A stretch of 64,000 bases of DNA from Streptomyces verrucosisporus (GCF_017114865.1 NZ_JADEYH010000001.1:186001-250000), one strand, 5' to 3'. Shown: positions 1 to 11,212, counted from the stretch's first letter. The notes: a model not told the origin generated them from the sequence alone. Numbers and translations: made by a program.

Positions 1-1178
1 CGCGCGGCCGGGAGTCGCTGACCCAGGAGGCGCTGGCGGCCGTCGGCCGGGCCGACGGGCCCGAGCAGGCCGTCACCGCCGTCCGCGGGGTGCGGCGGCG
101 TGAGCTGTTCCGTACCGCCGCCGCCGATGTCATCGGCGCGTACAAGGCGGGAGGTGGGGGCGGTTTTGGTGGTGCGGGGGGCGGTTCCGGGGACGCCGAC
201 GGCGTCGCGGCGGCCGTGGACCGGGTGGGGGAGGCGCTGTCCGACCTGAACGCCGCGACCGTCGCGGGCGCCCTGCGGGCGGCGGTGGACGCACGCTGGG
301 GCGACACCCTGCCCACCCGCTTCGCGATCATCGGAATGGGGCGTTTCGGGGGCCGCGAGCTGAACTACGGCTCCGACGCGGATGTGCTGTTCGTACACGA
401 ACCGCGCGAGGGCGTGGACGAACGGGAGGCCGGCGAGGCGGCGCTCGCCGTCGCGGGTGAGATGCGCCGCCTCCTGCAGCTTCCCAGCTCCGACCCGCCG
501 CTGCTCATCGACGCCGACCTGCGGCCGGAGGGCAGAAGCGGCCCGCTGGTGCGCACCCTGGCCTCCTACGGGACCTACTACCGCCGCTGGTCGCAGGCGT
601 GGGAGAGGCACGCGCTGCTGCGCGCCGAACCGGTGGCGGGCGACGCGGACCTGGGCCGCCGCTTCGTCGAGCTGATCGACCCCCTGCGCTATCCGGAGGA
701 CGGCCTGGAGGAGGACGCGGTGCGGGAGATCCGCCGCCTCAAGGCGCGGATGGAGAGCGAGCGGCTGCCGCGCGGCGCCGATCCCACCACCCACACCAAG
801 CTGGGCAGGGGCGGGCTGTCGGACGTGGAGTGGACGGTCCAGCTGGTGCAGTTGCGCCACGGAGCGAAGGCGCCGGGGCTGCGAACGACCCGCACCCGTG
901 CCGCGCTGGCCGCCGCGCGGGACGCAGGACTGATCGGCGAGGAGGACACCGTGACCCTGGACGAGGCGTGGCTGCTGGCCACCCGGGTGCGCAACGCGGT
1001 GATGCTGGTGCGTGGCCGGCCCGGCGACACCTTTCCCTCCGAGCCGCGCGAGCTGGCCGCCGTCGGCCGCTACCTGGGGTACGAGCCGGGGCACGTGGGC
1101 GAGATGCTGGAGGACTACCGGCGTATCACGCGGCGTGCCCGGGGGGTGGTGGACCGGTTGTTCTACGGGGTGGAGTGA
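1..1178 (+). CDS. glnE: Glutamine synthetase adenylyltransferase/deadenylase GlnE, C-terminal part (5' end outside window)
   Basis: GlnE attaches AMP to, or removes it from, a conserved tyrosine of glutamine synthetase I, tuning its activity to nitrogen status. The reading frame is open from base 3, so the gene starts before the window and about 390 C-terminal residues are visible. The stretch GRELNYGSDADVLFV carries the nucleotidyltransferase signature with paired aspartates, followed by DADLRPEGRSGPLVRTL, typical of the C-terminal adenylylation domain, and then a helical tail. A Gly-rich insert (GGGGGFGGAGGGSG) lies just before this domain. The target enzyme GlnA is encoded at the other end of the window (62013-63422) and retains the adenylylation tyrosine context [11 protein letters not shown]. 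Only the truncation by the window edge is uncertain. Confidence 0.95.
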   Translation, partial: RGRESLTQEALAAVGRADGPEQAVTAVRGVRRRELFRTAAADVIGAYKAGGGGGFGGAGGGSGDADGVAAAVDRVGEALSDLNAATVAGALRAAVDARWGDTLPTRFAIIGMGRFGGRELNYGSDADVLFVHEPREGVDEREAGEAALAVAGEMRRLLQLPSSDPPLLIDADLRPEGRSGPLVRTLASYGTYYRRWSQAWERHALLRAEPVAGDADLGRRFVELIDPLRYPEDGLEEDAVREIRRLKARMESERLPRGADPTTHTKLGRGGLSDVEWTVQLVQLRHGAKAPGLRTTRTRAALAAARDAGLIGEEDTVTLDEAWLLATRVRNAVMLVRGRPGDTFPSEPRELAAVGRYLGYEPGHVGEMLEDYRRITRRARGVVDRLFYGVE

Positions 1179-1448
1179 GGGTTTCCGCCGGTGGCGGGTG
1201 CGGGGGCGGGGCCGGTCCGGGGCGGACGTTCCGGACGGCATGATTTACGGGCCTGGGTGTGCACCGCTCTCTGGAACTCCCATTGCCCGCAAATCACGCC
1301 CCTGGCCTCCGGCATGGGGAACCCCGGAGTGTCCGGAACATCCGCCCCTCCCCGTCCCCTCCCGCCGTCGTCCGGGGGCGGCTCCCCGGCGCGGGGGTAG
1401 GGGGTTCCTCCGGTGGGTGGGCGTGTGGTCGAGGGGGTTTCCGCGGTG

Positions 1449-2294
1449 TCAGGGTGAGGTGGGGACCAGGCGGGGGAGGCGGTGGGCCGGGACGCCGTAC
1501 CAGGCGCAGGAGACCGCGTAGCCTATGCCCAGGCAGAGCAGCCCGCCGACCGCGTCCAGCCAGAAGTGGTTGGCGGTGCAGACGATGACCACCAGGGTGA
1601 GGGCCGGGTAGAGCCATCCGAGGATCTTCACCCACAGCGGCGCCGCCAGCAGGGCGAGGGTGATGCCGCACCACACCGACCAGCCGATGTGCATCGAGGG
1701 CATGGCCGCGTACTGGTTGGAGACGCTGGCCATGTCGCCCGAGGCCATCGAGCCCCAGGTGCCGTGGACCTTGACGGTGTCGATGAAGTGCACGCTCTCC
1801 ATCAGCCGAGGCGGGGCCAGGGGATAGAGGTAGTAGCCGAGCAGGGCGACGGCCGTGGTGGCGAACAGGACCGTGCGGGTGGCGGCGTAGCGGCCCGGGT
1901 GTCTGCGGTAGAGCCAGACCAGGACGCCGATGGTGACGATGAAGTGCAGTGTGGCGTAGTAGTAGTTCATCGTCACGATCAGCCAGGTGACGCCGTTGAC
2001 CGCGTGGTTGAGGGACTGCTCGACGGCGATGCCGAGGGCGCGCTCGGCCTCCCACAGCCAGTCGGCGTTCCGCAGGGCCTGCGCCTCCTGTTCCGGCACG
2101 GCGTTGCGGATCAGGGAGTACGTCCAGTAGCTGACCGCGATCAGCGTGATCTCGAACCAGATCCGGGGCCTGCGGGGCGCGCGGATGAGCCGGGAGACGG
2201 TGCGGCGCGGAGCCGGAGCGACCGTGTGTTCATCTGCCGGAGCGACAGTGGTCACTCCGGCTTCTTCTGTCGTCCTCGTGATCGGAGCCCCCAT
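1449..2294 (-). CDS. PAP2-superfamily membrane phosphatase (Aur1/inositol-phosphotransferase type)
   Basis: This 281-residue polytopic membrane protein shows the PAP2 phosphatase motifs in order: YPLAPPRLM, then AAMPSMHIGWS with the first catalytic His, then ANHFWLDAVGG with the second His and the Asp. The pattern fits the PAP2_3/Aur1-like subgroup, which acts on lipid phosphates or transfers inositol phosphate; the true substrate cannot be read from sequence. About six hydrophobic segments lie between residues 45 and 270. It starts 36 bp after the stop of the LacI gene on the same strand, so it could be read from the same transcript. It converges with glnE across a 270-bp gap in which I see no strong terminator. 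In S. coelicolor, as I recall, this region also lies between glnE and malR. Confidence 0.85.
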   Translation of the reverse strand: MGAPITRTTEEAGVTTVAPADEHTVAPAPRRTVSRLIRAPRRPRIWFEITLIAVSYWTYSLIRNAVPEQEAQALRNADWLWEAERALGIAVEQSLNHAVNGVTWLIVTMNYYYATLHFIVTIGVLVWLYRRHPGRYAATRTVLFATTAVALLGYYLYPLAPPRLMESVHFIDTVKVHGTWGSMASGDMASVSNQYAAMPSMHIGWSVWCGITLALLAAPLWVKILGWLYPALTLVVIVCTANHFWLDAVGGLLCLGIGYAVSCAWYGVPAHRLPRLVPTSP

Positions 2295-2330
2295 GGTGCG
2301 CCAGTCTGCCAGAATCCGGACCCCGACCGA

Positions 2331-3401
2331 TCATCCCCCGGTCCGGTCCTGACCGCCTCCGGTCCTCCCTGAGACGGACCCCGGACCCTGGGGTGCGGAG
2401 GCGGTGGAGCCGCGGACGACCAGCTCGGGGAGGAAGACGAACTCGCTGTGCGGGGCGGGGGTGCCGCCGATCTCCTCCAGCAGGGCCCGTACCGCCGCCT
2501 GGCCCATCGCGGTCACCGGCTGGCGGATGGTGGTCAGGGGCGGGTCGGTGAAGGCGATCAGCGGGGAGTCGTCGAAGCCGATGACCGAGACGTCGCCGGG
2601 AACGGCCAGGCCACGCTGCCGGGCGGCCCGGATGGCGCCGAGCGCCATCATGTCGCTGGCGCAGACCACGGCGGTGCAGCCGCGGTCGATCAGGGTGCCG
2701 GCCGCGGCCTGGCCGCCCTCCAGGGTGTACAGCGAGTGCTGGACCATCGACTCCGCCTCGTCGGGCGAGAGCCCGAGCTGCTCCTGGAGGCTGGTGGTGA
2801 AGCCCTCCGTCTTGCGCTGGACGGGCACGAACCGGGCCGGTCCCAGGGCCAGTCCGATGCGCTCGTGGCCGAGCGAGACGAGGTGGGTGACGGCCAGTCG
2901 CATCGCGCCCCGGTCGTCCGGTGAGACGAAGGGCGCGCGGACCTTGGGGGAGAATCCGTTGACCATCACGAACGGCACACCCTTGCCGCGCAGCTGCTCG
3001 TAGCGCTGTGTGTCGGCGGTGGTGTCGGCGTGCAGTCCGGAGACGAAGATGATGCCCGCCACGCCCCGGTCCACGAGCATCTCGGTCAGCTCGTCCTCCG
3101 TCGAGCCGCCGGGGGTCTGGGTGGCCAGGACGGGGGTGTAGCCCTGACGGGTCAGCGCCTGTCCGATGACCTGGGCGAACGCCGGGAAGATCGGGTTCTC
3201 CAGCTCGGGGGTGATCAGCCCGACCAGCCCCGCGCTGAGCCGGCGCAGGCGCATGGGGCGCTCGTACCCCAGCAGGTCCAGTGCGGCGAGGACGGACTCG
3301 CGGGTGGCCGGGGAAACGCCGGGCTTGCCGTTGAGGACGCGGCTGACCGTCGCTTCGCTGACCCCCGCCTGGGCTGCGATGTCAGCTAGCCGTGCGGTCA
3401 C
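2331..3401 (-). CDS. malR: LacI-family regulator, MalR-like (copy 1)
   Basis: This is a LacI-family repressor expected to sense a maltodextrin and control mal/amylase genes. Residues 3-30 form the HTH (LADIAAQAGVSEATVSRVLN), followed by the hinge helix and a periplasmic-binding-protein-like effector domain. The protein has 356 residues, normal for the family. GTG is chosen as start because the HTH begins immediately after it. There is no clear ribosome binding site, and a TANNNT-type hexamer (ACTGTA at 3410-3415, read on the minus strand as TACAGT) ends 8 nt upstream, so a leaderless transcript is possible. It lies 104 bp after the malE-like gene at 3506 on the same strand. It is clearly paralogous to the LacI protein at 10058-11164, whose HTH is nearly identical. 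It occupies the position of malR in S. coelicolor, hence the symbol. Confidence 0.85.
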   Translation of the reverse strand: MTARLADIAAQAGVSEATVSRVLNGKPGVSPATRESVLAALDLLGYERPMRLRRLSAGLVGLITPELENPIFPAFAQVIGQALTRQGYTPVLATQTPGGSTEDELTEMLVDRGVAGIIFVSGLHADTTADTQRYEQLRGKGVPFVMVNGFSPKVRAPFVSPDDRGAMRLAVTHLVSLGHERIGLALGPARFVPVQRKTEGFTTSLQEQLGLSPDEAESMVQHSLYTLEGGQAAAGTLIDRGCTAVVCASDMMALGAIRAARQRGLAVPGDVSVIGFDDSPLIAFTDPPLTTIRQPVTAMGQAAVRALLEEIGGTPAPHSEFVFLPELVVRGSTASAPQGPGSVSGRTGGGQDRTGG

Positions 3402-3505
3402 AGCACCGGACTGTACCGGTCATGTGTCCGACTGCCCACCGTACCCGGGAGTTCGCCCTGATAGGTGCGGTTTCGCCCCCTGGGCCGGGAGGCGGAACCG
3501 CGGTC

Positions 3506-4840
3506 TCACCGTTCGACGCTGTAGCCGGGCAGCAGTCCTTCGCTCCACTCCTCGGCGGTGCGGGTCAGCCCCTCGCGGGCGGTCTCCTCGCCGCGCAGGA
3601 TGGCCGTGTAGCGGGGCTGGAGGGCGACGAAGAGCTGTCCGCCCTCGGGGAGGGAGGGCCGGGCCACGGCCTTGGTCAGCGCCAGGTAGAAGGAGTTGCG
3701 CACCGGGTCGGAGAGCACCTTCCCGGTGTAGGCGGCCGTACGGGTCGGCAGCAGTCCCAGGGCCAGGGCGGTGCTCTCCTGCTGCTTTGCATCGGTCATG
3801 TACTTGACGAAGAGATACGAGGCGTCGGGGTTCTCCGCCTCCGCGGAGACCACGAGGTTGTGGCCGCCGGTGGGGGATCCCGCGGTGCCCGACCCGCCGG
3901 CCGGGACGGCGGCGATGCCCAGGTTGTCGCGGTCCTTGAACTCGGGGGAGGAGAAGATGTCGGCGGTCGCCCAGGGGCCGTTGATCATCATGGCCGTCTC
4001 GCCGCTCTTGAAGGCGTTCTGCATGGCGGCGTAGGCGTCCTTCTCCGGGGGCTTGGGTGCGGCGCCGGAGGAGACCAGGTCGGCGGCGGTGGCCACCCCC
4101 CGGACCGAGTCGGGGGAGGCGACGGTGATCGTACGGGAGGCGACGTCGACCAGGTCGCTCTCCTCGCCGTACAGGAACGGCAGGGAGAAGAAGGGATCGG
4201 GGTTGAGGGCGATGCCCTCGGCCCCCGTCTTCCGTTTGATCTCCAGCGCGACGTCCTTGAGGTCCTTCCAGGTGGACGGGGGGCGGTTGATCCCCGCCTC
4301 CTCGAAGATCCGGCGGTTGTAGAGCAGGGCGAGGGTGTCGGTCACCTGGGGGACGCCGTAGACGCCGCCGTTCTCCAGCGTCACGCTCGCGGTGGTGGTC
4401 GGCAGGAAGCCGGACATGTCGGCGTCCAGGGCGGGGGTGCCGGTGAGGTCGGCCAGGTGGCCGTCGGCGGCGAAGCCGATCGTCCAGCCGACGTCCGCGC
4501 GCAGCACGTCGGGTACGCCCTGGCCGGACTCCACGGCGTCCAGGAACTTCTGCTGGGCCTGGTCGAAGGGGACCGAGACGTGCTCGACGTCGACCTCCGG
4601 GTACTTCTTCTCGAAGGCGGCGACGAGCTTCGCGAAGTGCGGGGCCTCGGCCTCGCCCGAGGTGTCCCACCAGGTGACGCTGCCGGAGGCGGCGGGGGCG
4701 TCCTCCTCGGCGGAGCCGCCGAGCACTGTGCAGGCGGTGGCCGTCAGGGCCAGGGCGGCGGCCAGGGCGGCGGCGGCCCTGCGGCGCCGGGGGGCCCGTC
4801 CGGTCGAATCGGACGCGTCGGGGTGTATGTGACTTTCCAT
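3506..4840 (-). CDS. Second maltodextrin-type ABC solute-binding lipoprotein (malE paralogue)
   Basis: This 444-residue extracellular solute-binding protein would capture oligosaccharides at the membrane surface for an ABC importer. The start ATG at 4840 is preceded by GGGAAGAG and by a sensible signal region (RRRR, then an Ala/Leu-rich segment and lipobox TATAC, Cys37). The body is clearly paralogous to MalE at 5080: both share WDTSG, VPQVxDTLAL, PFLYGE, MMINGPWA and LLPTR in the same order. No permease or ATPase genes follow it; the next gene is the malR-like repressor. It could act as an alternative binding protein for MalFG with different chain-length preference, or as a sugar sensor. The copy is complete, with no frameshift seen. 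Confidence 0.88.
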   Translation of the reverse strand: MESHIHPDASDSTGRAPRRRRAAAALAAALALTATACTVLGGSAEEDAPAASGSVTWWDTSGEAEAPHFAKLVAAFEKKYPEVDVEHVSVPFDQAQQKFLDAVESGQGVPDVLRADVGWTIGFAADGHLADLTGTPALDADMSGFLPTTTASVTLENGGVYGVPQVTDTLALLYNRRIFEEAGINRPPSTWKDLKDVALEIKRKTGAEGIALNPDPFFSLPFLYGEESDLVDVASRTITVASPDSVRGVATAADLVSSGAAPKPPEKDAYAAMQNAFKSGETAMMINGPWATADIFSSPEFKDRDNLGIAAVPAGGSGTAGSPTGGHNLVVSAEAENPDASYLFVKYMTDAKQQESTALALGLLPTRTAAYTGKVLSDPVRNSFYLALTKAVARPSLPEGGQLFVALQPRYTAILRGEETAREGLTRTAEEWSEGLLPGYSVER

Positions 4841-4904
4841 CGTGCTCTTCCCGTCTGTCCTCAAGCGGAGGATCCGCAGTGGAACGCGGAGGAAGGTAGC
4901 AGGA

Positions 4905-4958
4905 GCGCAACTTCTTGCGGAAGCCGTTGCAGACTCGTTTGCAGAAAGTTGCCGCAAG
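4905..4958. promoter_or_regulatory. Putative MalR-type operator cluster between the two divergent malE genes
   Basis: The region between the divergent start codons (4840 and 5080) holds several TTGC/GCAA half-sites. GCGCAACTTCTTGCGGAAG lies at 4905-4923, then TTGCAG twice, and the palindrome TTGCCGCAA at 4949-4957. The 19-mer at 4905 matches 15 of 19 positions of a sequence upstream of the alpha-amylase (11381-11399), and the palindrome recurs as its complement TTGCGGCAA at 11512-11520. TTGC-rich operators are typical of Streptomyces maltose regulators. Which of the two LacI proteins binds is not known. Confidence 0.6.
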
Positions 4959-5079
4959 GTCTTTCTAAAAGATTGCCCCGCTGTTACGTTCCTGGTCAGC
5001 CCGGCGCCGCGACCGCGCGGCCCGCGCGGAGTACGCCAGTGCCCCCGCGAGACGGGCACCGGATCATGGAGGAGTTCAC

Positions 5080-6357
5080 ATGCGGCGTGGCATAGGGACC
5101 ACCGCACTGGTCGCGGCCATCGCGCTCGCGGCCACCGCCTGCGGCGGCGAGAGCGGCGACGGTGAGAAGAAGAACGCCAACGGCGAGCTGTCGGGCACCG
5201 TCGAGTTCTGGGACACGTCGGGCGACGCCGAGAAGGGCTTCTACAAGAAGGTCGCCGAGGAGTTCGAGGACGAGCACCCCGGCGTCGAGGTCAAGTACGT
5301 CAACGTCCCCTTCGGCGAGGCCAGCAACAAGTTCAAGAACGCCGCGGGCGGAGGCTCCGGCGCCCCCGACGTGATGCGCACCGAGGTCGCCTGGGTGGCC
5401 GACTTCGCCAGCCTGGGCTACCTCGCCCCGCTGGACGACACCGCCGCGGTCGACGACAAGGACGACTACCTGCCGCAGGCCTGGGGCAGCACCCAGTACG
5501 ACGGCAAGACCTACGCCGTCCCGCAGGTCATCGACACCCTGGCCCTCTTCTACAACAAGGGTCTGCTGGAGAAGGCCGGCGTCGAGGTCCCGCAGTCGAT
5601 CGAGGAGATCAAGGACTCCACGAAGGCGTTCGAGAAGAACGACGTCACCCCGTTCTACCTGCGCGGCGACGACCCGTACTGGTTCCTGCCCTTCCTGTAC
5701 GGCGAGGGCGGCGACATGCTCGACGCCGAGGCCAAGAAGATCACAGTCGACGACGAGCCCGGCGTGAAGGCGTTCGAGGTGATCAAGGACCTGGTGGACT
5801 CCGAGGCCGCGACCACGGACACCACCAACGGCTGGGAGAACATGCAGAAGTCCTTCAAGGACGGCAAGGTCGCGATGATGATCAATGGCCCCTGGGCCAT
5901 CGAGGACACCCTCGCGGGCAAGCAGTTCAAGGACGACGAGGACAACCTCGGTGTCGCCGCGGTCCCGGCCGGCAGCGCCGGCCAGGGCGCCCCGCAGGGC
6001 GGTCACAACTACTCCGTCTACGCCGGCTCCGACAACCTCGACGCCTCCTACGAGTTCGTCAAGTACATGAGCTCCGCCGAGGTCCAGAAGCGCACCACCG
6101 AGGAGCTGAGCCTGCTGCCGACGCGCGCCTCGGTGTACGAGGAGAAGACCGTCGAGGACAACCAGATGGTCCAGTTCTTCAAGCCCGCCGTCGACAAGGC
6201 CGTCGAGCGCCCCTGGATCGCCGAGGGCAACTCCCTCTTCGAGCCGCTGCGCGTCCAGATGGCCGACGTGCTGACCGGCAAGACCAAGCCGGAGGCCGCC
6301 GCCGAGAAGGCCGGCGAGGAGTACGCCAAGCTCCTCAAGGACGGGGACTGGAAGTAA
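5080..6357 (+). CDS. malE: Maltose/maltodextrin ABC transporter solute-binding lipoprotein MalE
   Basis: This 425-residue lipoprotein binds maltose or maltodextrins and delivers them to MalFG. A signal region ends in lipobox AATAC with Cys21. The body shows the solute-binding protein family 1 pattern (EFWDTSGDAEKGFY, AVPQVIDTLALFYN, AMMINGPWA). ATG at 5080 is preceded by GGAGG with 8-nt spacing. It is the first gene of the operon malE-malF-malG-aglA-LacI. The operator cluster at 4905-4958 lies upstream and would provide substrate-dependent control. It is paralogous to the divergent gene at 3506-4840. Confidence 0.92.
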   Translation: MRRGIGTTALVAAIALAATACGGESGDGEKKNANGELSGTVEFWDTSGDAEKGFYKKVAEEFEDEHPGVEVKYVNVPFGEASNKFKNAAGGGSGAPDVMRTEVAWVADFASLGYLAPLDDTAAVDDKDDYLPQAWGSTQYDGKTYAVPQVIDTLALFYNKGLLEKAGVEVPQSIEEIKDSTKAFEKNDVTPFYLRGDDPYWFLPFLYGEGGDMLDAEAKKITVDDEPGVKAFEVIKDLVDSEAATTDTTNGWENMQKSFKDGKVAMMINGPWAIEDTLAGKQFKDDEDNLGVAAVPAGSAGQGAPQGGHNYSVYAGSDNLDASYEFVKYMSSAEVQKRTTEELSLLPTRASVYEEKTVEDNQMVQFFKPAVDKAVERPWIAEGNSLFEPLRVQMADVLTGKTKPEAAAEKAGEEYAKLLKDGDWK

Positions 6358-6395
6358 GGGTCCGGAAGAGCTCAGGGAGAGGCTGACCGACGACC

Positions 6396-7415
6396 ATGGC
6401 TGTCGAGACCGGCCAGTCGGTGGCACCGGCCGCGGGCGGAGACGCCCGCGGCCGCGGCCGCGGAACTGGCGAGAAGTCCAGCAAGGTCCCCGGACCGCTG
6501 CGCCGCGCGATGGCGACGCACTGGTACGCGTGGGCCATGGTGGCCCCCGTGGTGATCGTCATCGGGGTGATCATCGGCTATCCGCTGTTCCGCGGCGTCT
6601 GGCTGTCCCTGACGGACGCGGACGAGGCCAACGTCGCCCGCACCATCGGCGTCAACGAGATCGAGGCCACCTACGAGTTCATCGGTCTCGAGAACTACAG
6701 GGCCATCCTCACCGACAACGTCTTCTGGGACCGGCTCGGCTGGACGGTGCTGTGGACGGTCGGCTGCGTCTCCGTGACCTTCCTGCTGGGCCTGGTGCTG
6801 GCCACCATGCTCAACCGGAAGCTGCGTGGCCGGGCGGTGTACCGCATCGCGATCATCCTGCCCTGGGGCATCCCCGCCTTCGTCTCCGTCTTCGCCTGGC
6901 AGATGCTGTTCAACGAGAAGAACGGCATCCTCAACAGGATCCTGGAAGGCGGCGGCATCGAGGGCGTCCCCTGGCTGGGCGACCCCACCTGGGCGAAGAT
7001 CTCCGTCATCGCCGTGAACGTCTGGCTGGGCGTGCCGTTCATGCTCGTCGCCCTGCTGGGCGCCCTCCAGTCCATCCCCTCGGAGCTGCTGGAGGCCGCC
7101 GAGGTGGACGGCGCGAACGCCTGGCAGCGCTTCCGCAACGTCACCCTGCCGGGCATCCGCTCGGTCAGCAGCACCGTGGTCCTGCTGAGCACCATCTGGA
7201 CGTTCAACATGTTCCCGGTGATCTACCTGCTCACCCGCGGCGGGCCGGGCGACTCCACCGAGATCCTGGTGACCTACGCCTACCGGCTGTCCTTCCTCAA
7301 CAGCCCGCGCGACTTCGCCACCTCCGCGGCCTGGGGCGTGCTGATCCTGCTGCTCCTGATGCTCTTCGCGGTGTTCTACCGCCGTTCGCTCCGCAAGCAG
7401 GGAGAGGTGTGGTGA
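6396..7415 (+). CDS. malF: Maltose/maltodextrin ABC transporter permease MalF
   Basis: This 339-residue inner-membrane permease has six predicted hydrophobic segments and the EAA loop EAAEVDGANAWQRFRNVTLP near residues 232-251, which contacts the ATPase. A charged N-terminal tail with a GRGRG stretch precedes the first membrane segment. It lies 38 bp after malE. Its stop overlaps the malG start (GTGA), indicating translational coupling. No ATP-binding subunit is present anywhere in the operon. In Streptomyces the shared ATPase MsiK is known to energise such importers, so I infer the same here. Confidence 0.92.
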   Translation: MAVETGQSVAPAAGGDARGRGRGTGEKSSKVPGPLRRAMATHWYAWAMVAPVVIVIGVIIGYPLFRGVWLSLTDADEANVARTIGVNEIEATYEFIGLENYRAILTDNVFWDRLGWTVLWTVGCVSVTFLLGLVLATMLNRKLRGRAVYRIAIILPWGIPAFVSVFAWQMLFNEKNGILNRILEGGGIEGVPWLGDPTWAKISVIAVNVWLGVPFMLVALLGALQSIPSELLEAAEVDGANAWQRFRNVTLPGIRSVSSTVVLLSTIWTFNMFPVIYLLTRGGPGDSTEILVTYAYRLSFLNSPRDFATSAAWGVLILLLLMLFAVFYRRSLRKQGEVW

Positions 7416-8347
7416 CGACGATGGACACCACGAAGACCACCACCGCGACCACGACCCCCGACCCCGCCACCACCGCGCCCGTGCCGCCGGCCGGCGGCGG
7501 GCGGCCCCGGCGGGTGCGCGGGCGCGGCGAGCGCGGGCCGCTGGCCTCCGCCGCGCTGCACGCGGGCCTGCTGCTCGCGGCCGTGGCCGCGGTCTTCCCG
7601 CCGTTCTGGCTGCTGGTGACATCCTTCAAGCCCAAGACGGAGACCTTCACCACCTCGCTGGTGCAGAACTTCACGCTGGAGAACTACACCCACGTCCTGG
7701 GCGACACCTACTTCCTGACCTGGTTCTGGAACTCGGTGGTGGTCGTGGCGGCGACCACGCTGCTCGGCGTGTTCATCTCCGCCACCACCGGCTACGCCGT
7801 CAGCCGCTTCCGCTTCCCCGGGATGCGCCCGCTGATGTGGACCCTGCTGATCACGCAGATGTTCCCGATGGCGATCCTGATCGTGCCGCTGTACAACCTG
7901 ATGGCGCAGCTCGGCCTGCTCAACCAGCCCGTCGGACTGATCATCACCTACCTCACCATCGCGGTGCCGTTCTGCGCCTGGATGATGAAGGGCTTCTTCG
8001 ACACCATCCCCGTCTCCATCGACGAGTCGGGGCGCGTGGACGGCCTCAACCCCTTCGGCACCTTCTGGCGGCTGATCCTGCCGCTGGCCAAGCCGGGGCT
8101 GGCCGTCACCGGCTTCTACAGCTTCGTGACGGCCTGGGCCGAGGTCGCCTACGCGTCGGCCTTCATGACCGGCGAGGAGAACCTCACCCTCGCCGGCGGC
8201 CTGCAGACCTTCGTCAACCAGTACGTGGGCGACTGGGGATCGATGACCGCCGCCGCGGTGATCATCGCCGTCCCGGCCGCGATCGTCTTCGGTATCGCCC
8301 AGCGGCACCTCGTCGCCGGACTGACCTCCGGCGCCGTCAAGTCCTGA
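7412..8347 (+). CDS. malG: Maltose/maltodextrin ABC transporter permease MalG
   Basis: This 311-residue permease is the partner of MalF, with six hydrophobic segments and the coupling loop DESGRVDGLNPFGTFWRLIL. The N-terminus is Thr/Pro-rich (TTKTTTATTTPDPATT) before the first membrane segment. GTG at 7412 overlaps the malF stop by 4 nt and follows GGGAGAGG closely; ATG at 7421 is a possible alternative start. It forms the channel with MalF. Confidence 0.9.
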   Translation: MTTMDTTKTTTATTTPDPATTAPVPPAGGGRPRRVRGRGERGPLASAALHAGLLLAAVAAVFPPFWLLVTSFKPKTETFTTSLVQNFTLENYTHVLGDTYFLTWFWNSVVVVAATTLLGVFISATTGYAVSRFRFPGMRPLMWTLLITQMFPMAILIVPLYNLMAQLGLLNQPVGLIITYLTIAVPFCAWMMKGFFDTIPVSIDESGRVDGLNPFGTFWRLILPLAKPGLAVTGFYSFVTAWAEVAYASAFMTGEENLTLAGGLQTFVNQYVGDWGSMTAAAVIIAVPAAIVFGIAQRHLVAGLTSGAVKS

Positions 8348-8405
8348 CCCGCCGCCCCACCCGTCCGGCACCTCGCGTCCCCCCACTCACGACACCAGGG
8401 ATGAC

Positions 8406-10057
<1,652 letters not shown>

Positions 10058-10061
<4 letters not shown>

Positions 10062-11164
10062 CCGACACGGGTACGGCGCCCGCGCCGGTCCCCCAGCAGG
10101 GGGGACCGGCCGCGGGCGCCGTACCCGGCAGTGCTCCCGGGACCGCCCGTCTGGCCGACATCGCGGCCCAGGCCTCGGTCAGCGAGGCCACGGTCAGCCG
10201 CGTGCTCAACGGCAAGGCGGGTGTGGCGGCCGGCACCCGGCAGAAGGTGCTGGCGGCCCTGGACGTGCTGGGGTACGAGCGGCCGGTGCGGCTGCGGCAG
10301 CGCAGCGCCGGCCTGATCGGGTTGGTCATCCCGGAGCTGACCAACCCGATCTTCCCGGCGTTCGCCCAGGTCATCGAGCAGGTCCTGGCCGGACACGGCT
10401 ACACCCCGGTGCTGTGCACCCAGATGCCCGGCGGCGCCACCGAGGACGAGCTGGTCGACCAGCTCGTCGAGCGGGGCGTCAACGGCATCGTCTTCCTCTC
10501 CGGGCTGCACGCCGACACCACCGCCGACCCGGGCCGCTATGTGCGGCTGTCCGGGCGGGGCGTGCCGTTCGTGCTCATCAACGGATTCAACGAGCACGTC
10601 AGCGCCCCCTTCGTGTCGCCCGACGACCGGGCGGCGGCCCGGATGGCGGTACGCCATCTGGTGGATCTGGGCCACGATCCCCTGCGGATCGGCCTGGCGG
10701 TCGGCCCCGTCCGGTACGTCCCGGTGCGGCGGAAGGCGGAGGGGTTCACGGCGGCGCTGATCGAGCAGGGCGTGCCCGCGGCGCGGGTGCGCGAGCAGGT
10801 CCAGCACACGCTGTTCACCCTGGAGGGCGGCCACGCCGCGGCGGGCGCGCTGATCAGCGCCGGCTGCACGGGGGTGGTCTGCGGCAGCGACCTGATGGCG
10901 CTGGGCGTGGTGCGGGCGGCCCGGCAGCGCGGGCTGGAGGTTCCGCGCGAGCTGTCGGTGGTCGGCTTCGACGACTCCGAGCTGATCGCCTTCACCGACC
11001 CGCCGCTGACCACCGTGCGCCAGCCGGTCAAGGCCATGGCGAGCGCGGCGGTGAACGCCCTGCTGGAGGAGATCGGGGGGAACCCCGTCCAGCACTCGGA
11101 GTTCGTCTTCCAGCCCGAGCTGGTGGTGAGGGGCTCGACGGCCCCGCCGCCGCAGCCGTCGTAG
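10058..11164 (+). CDS. LacI-family regulator, MalR-like (copy 2), last gene of the mal operon
   Basis: This LacI-family repressor of 368 residues (from ATG 10058) has the HTH LADIAAQASVSEATVSRVLN near residue 30 after a Pro/Gly/Ala-rich N-terminal extension, and a complete effector domain. It is strongly similar to the regulator at 2331-3401, with nearly the same recognition helix, so both may read the same operators. The ATG overlaps the aglA stop (ATGA), supporting translational coupling; the nearby GGGAGG is very close to the ATG, and GTG at 10049 is another possible start. Being the last gene of the operon it may repress, it could act autogenously. Either copy could be the functional MalR. 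Confidence 0.85.
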
Positions 11165-11170
11165 GAACGG

Positions 11171-11212
11171 GCACATGCCGCCGGGCGCCGGCGGGCGCCC
11201 GGCGGTGTGTGC
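11171..11212 (+). terminator. Rho-independent-like hairpin after the mal operon
   Basis: A perfect 12-bp stem (arms 11178-11189 and 11194-11205, loop GGCG) is extended outward by a further 5 bp (GCACA/TGTGC) after a 2-nt mismatch. It starts 6 nt after the LacI stop. There is no U tract, as is usual for Streptomyces terminators. Confidence 0.7.

Noticed and set aside
1306..1329. Short hairpin (CTCCGG/CCGGAG) between glnE and the PAP2 gene
   Set aside because: Only six base pairs with an 11-nt loop; too weak to call a terminator in this GC-rich DNA.
4841..5107. N-terminal extension of the minus-strand malE-like frame
   Set aside because: It would overlap the start of the divergent malE and cover the operator cluster; the lipoprotein signal starts cleanly at ATG 4840.
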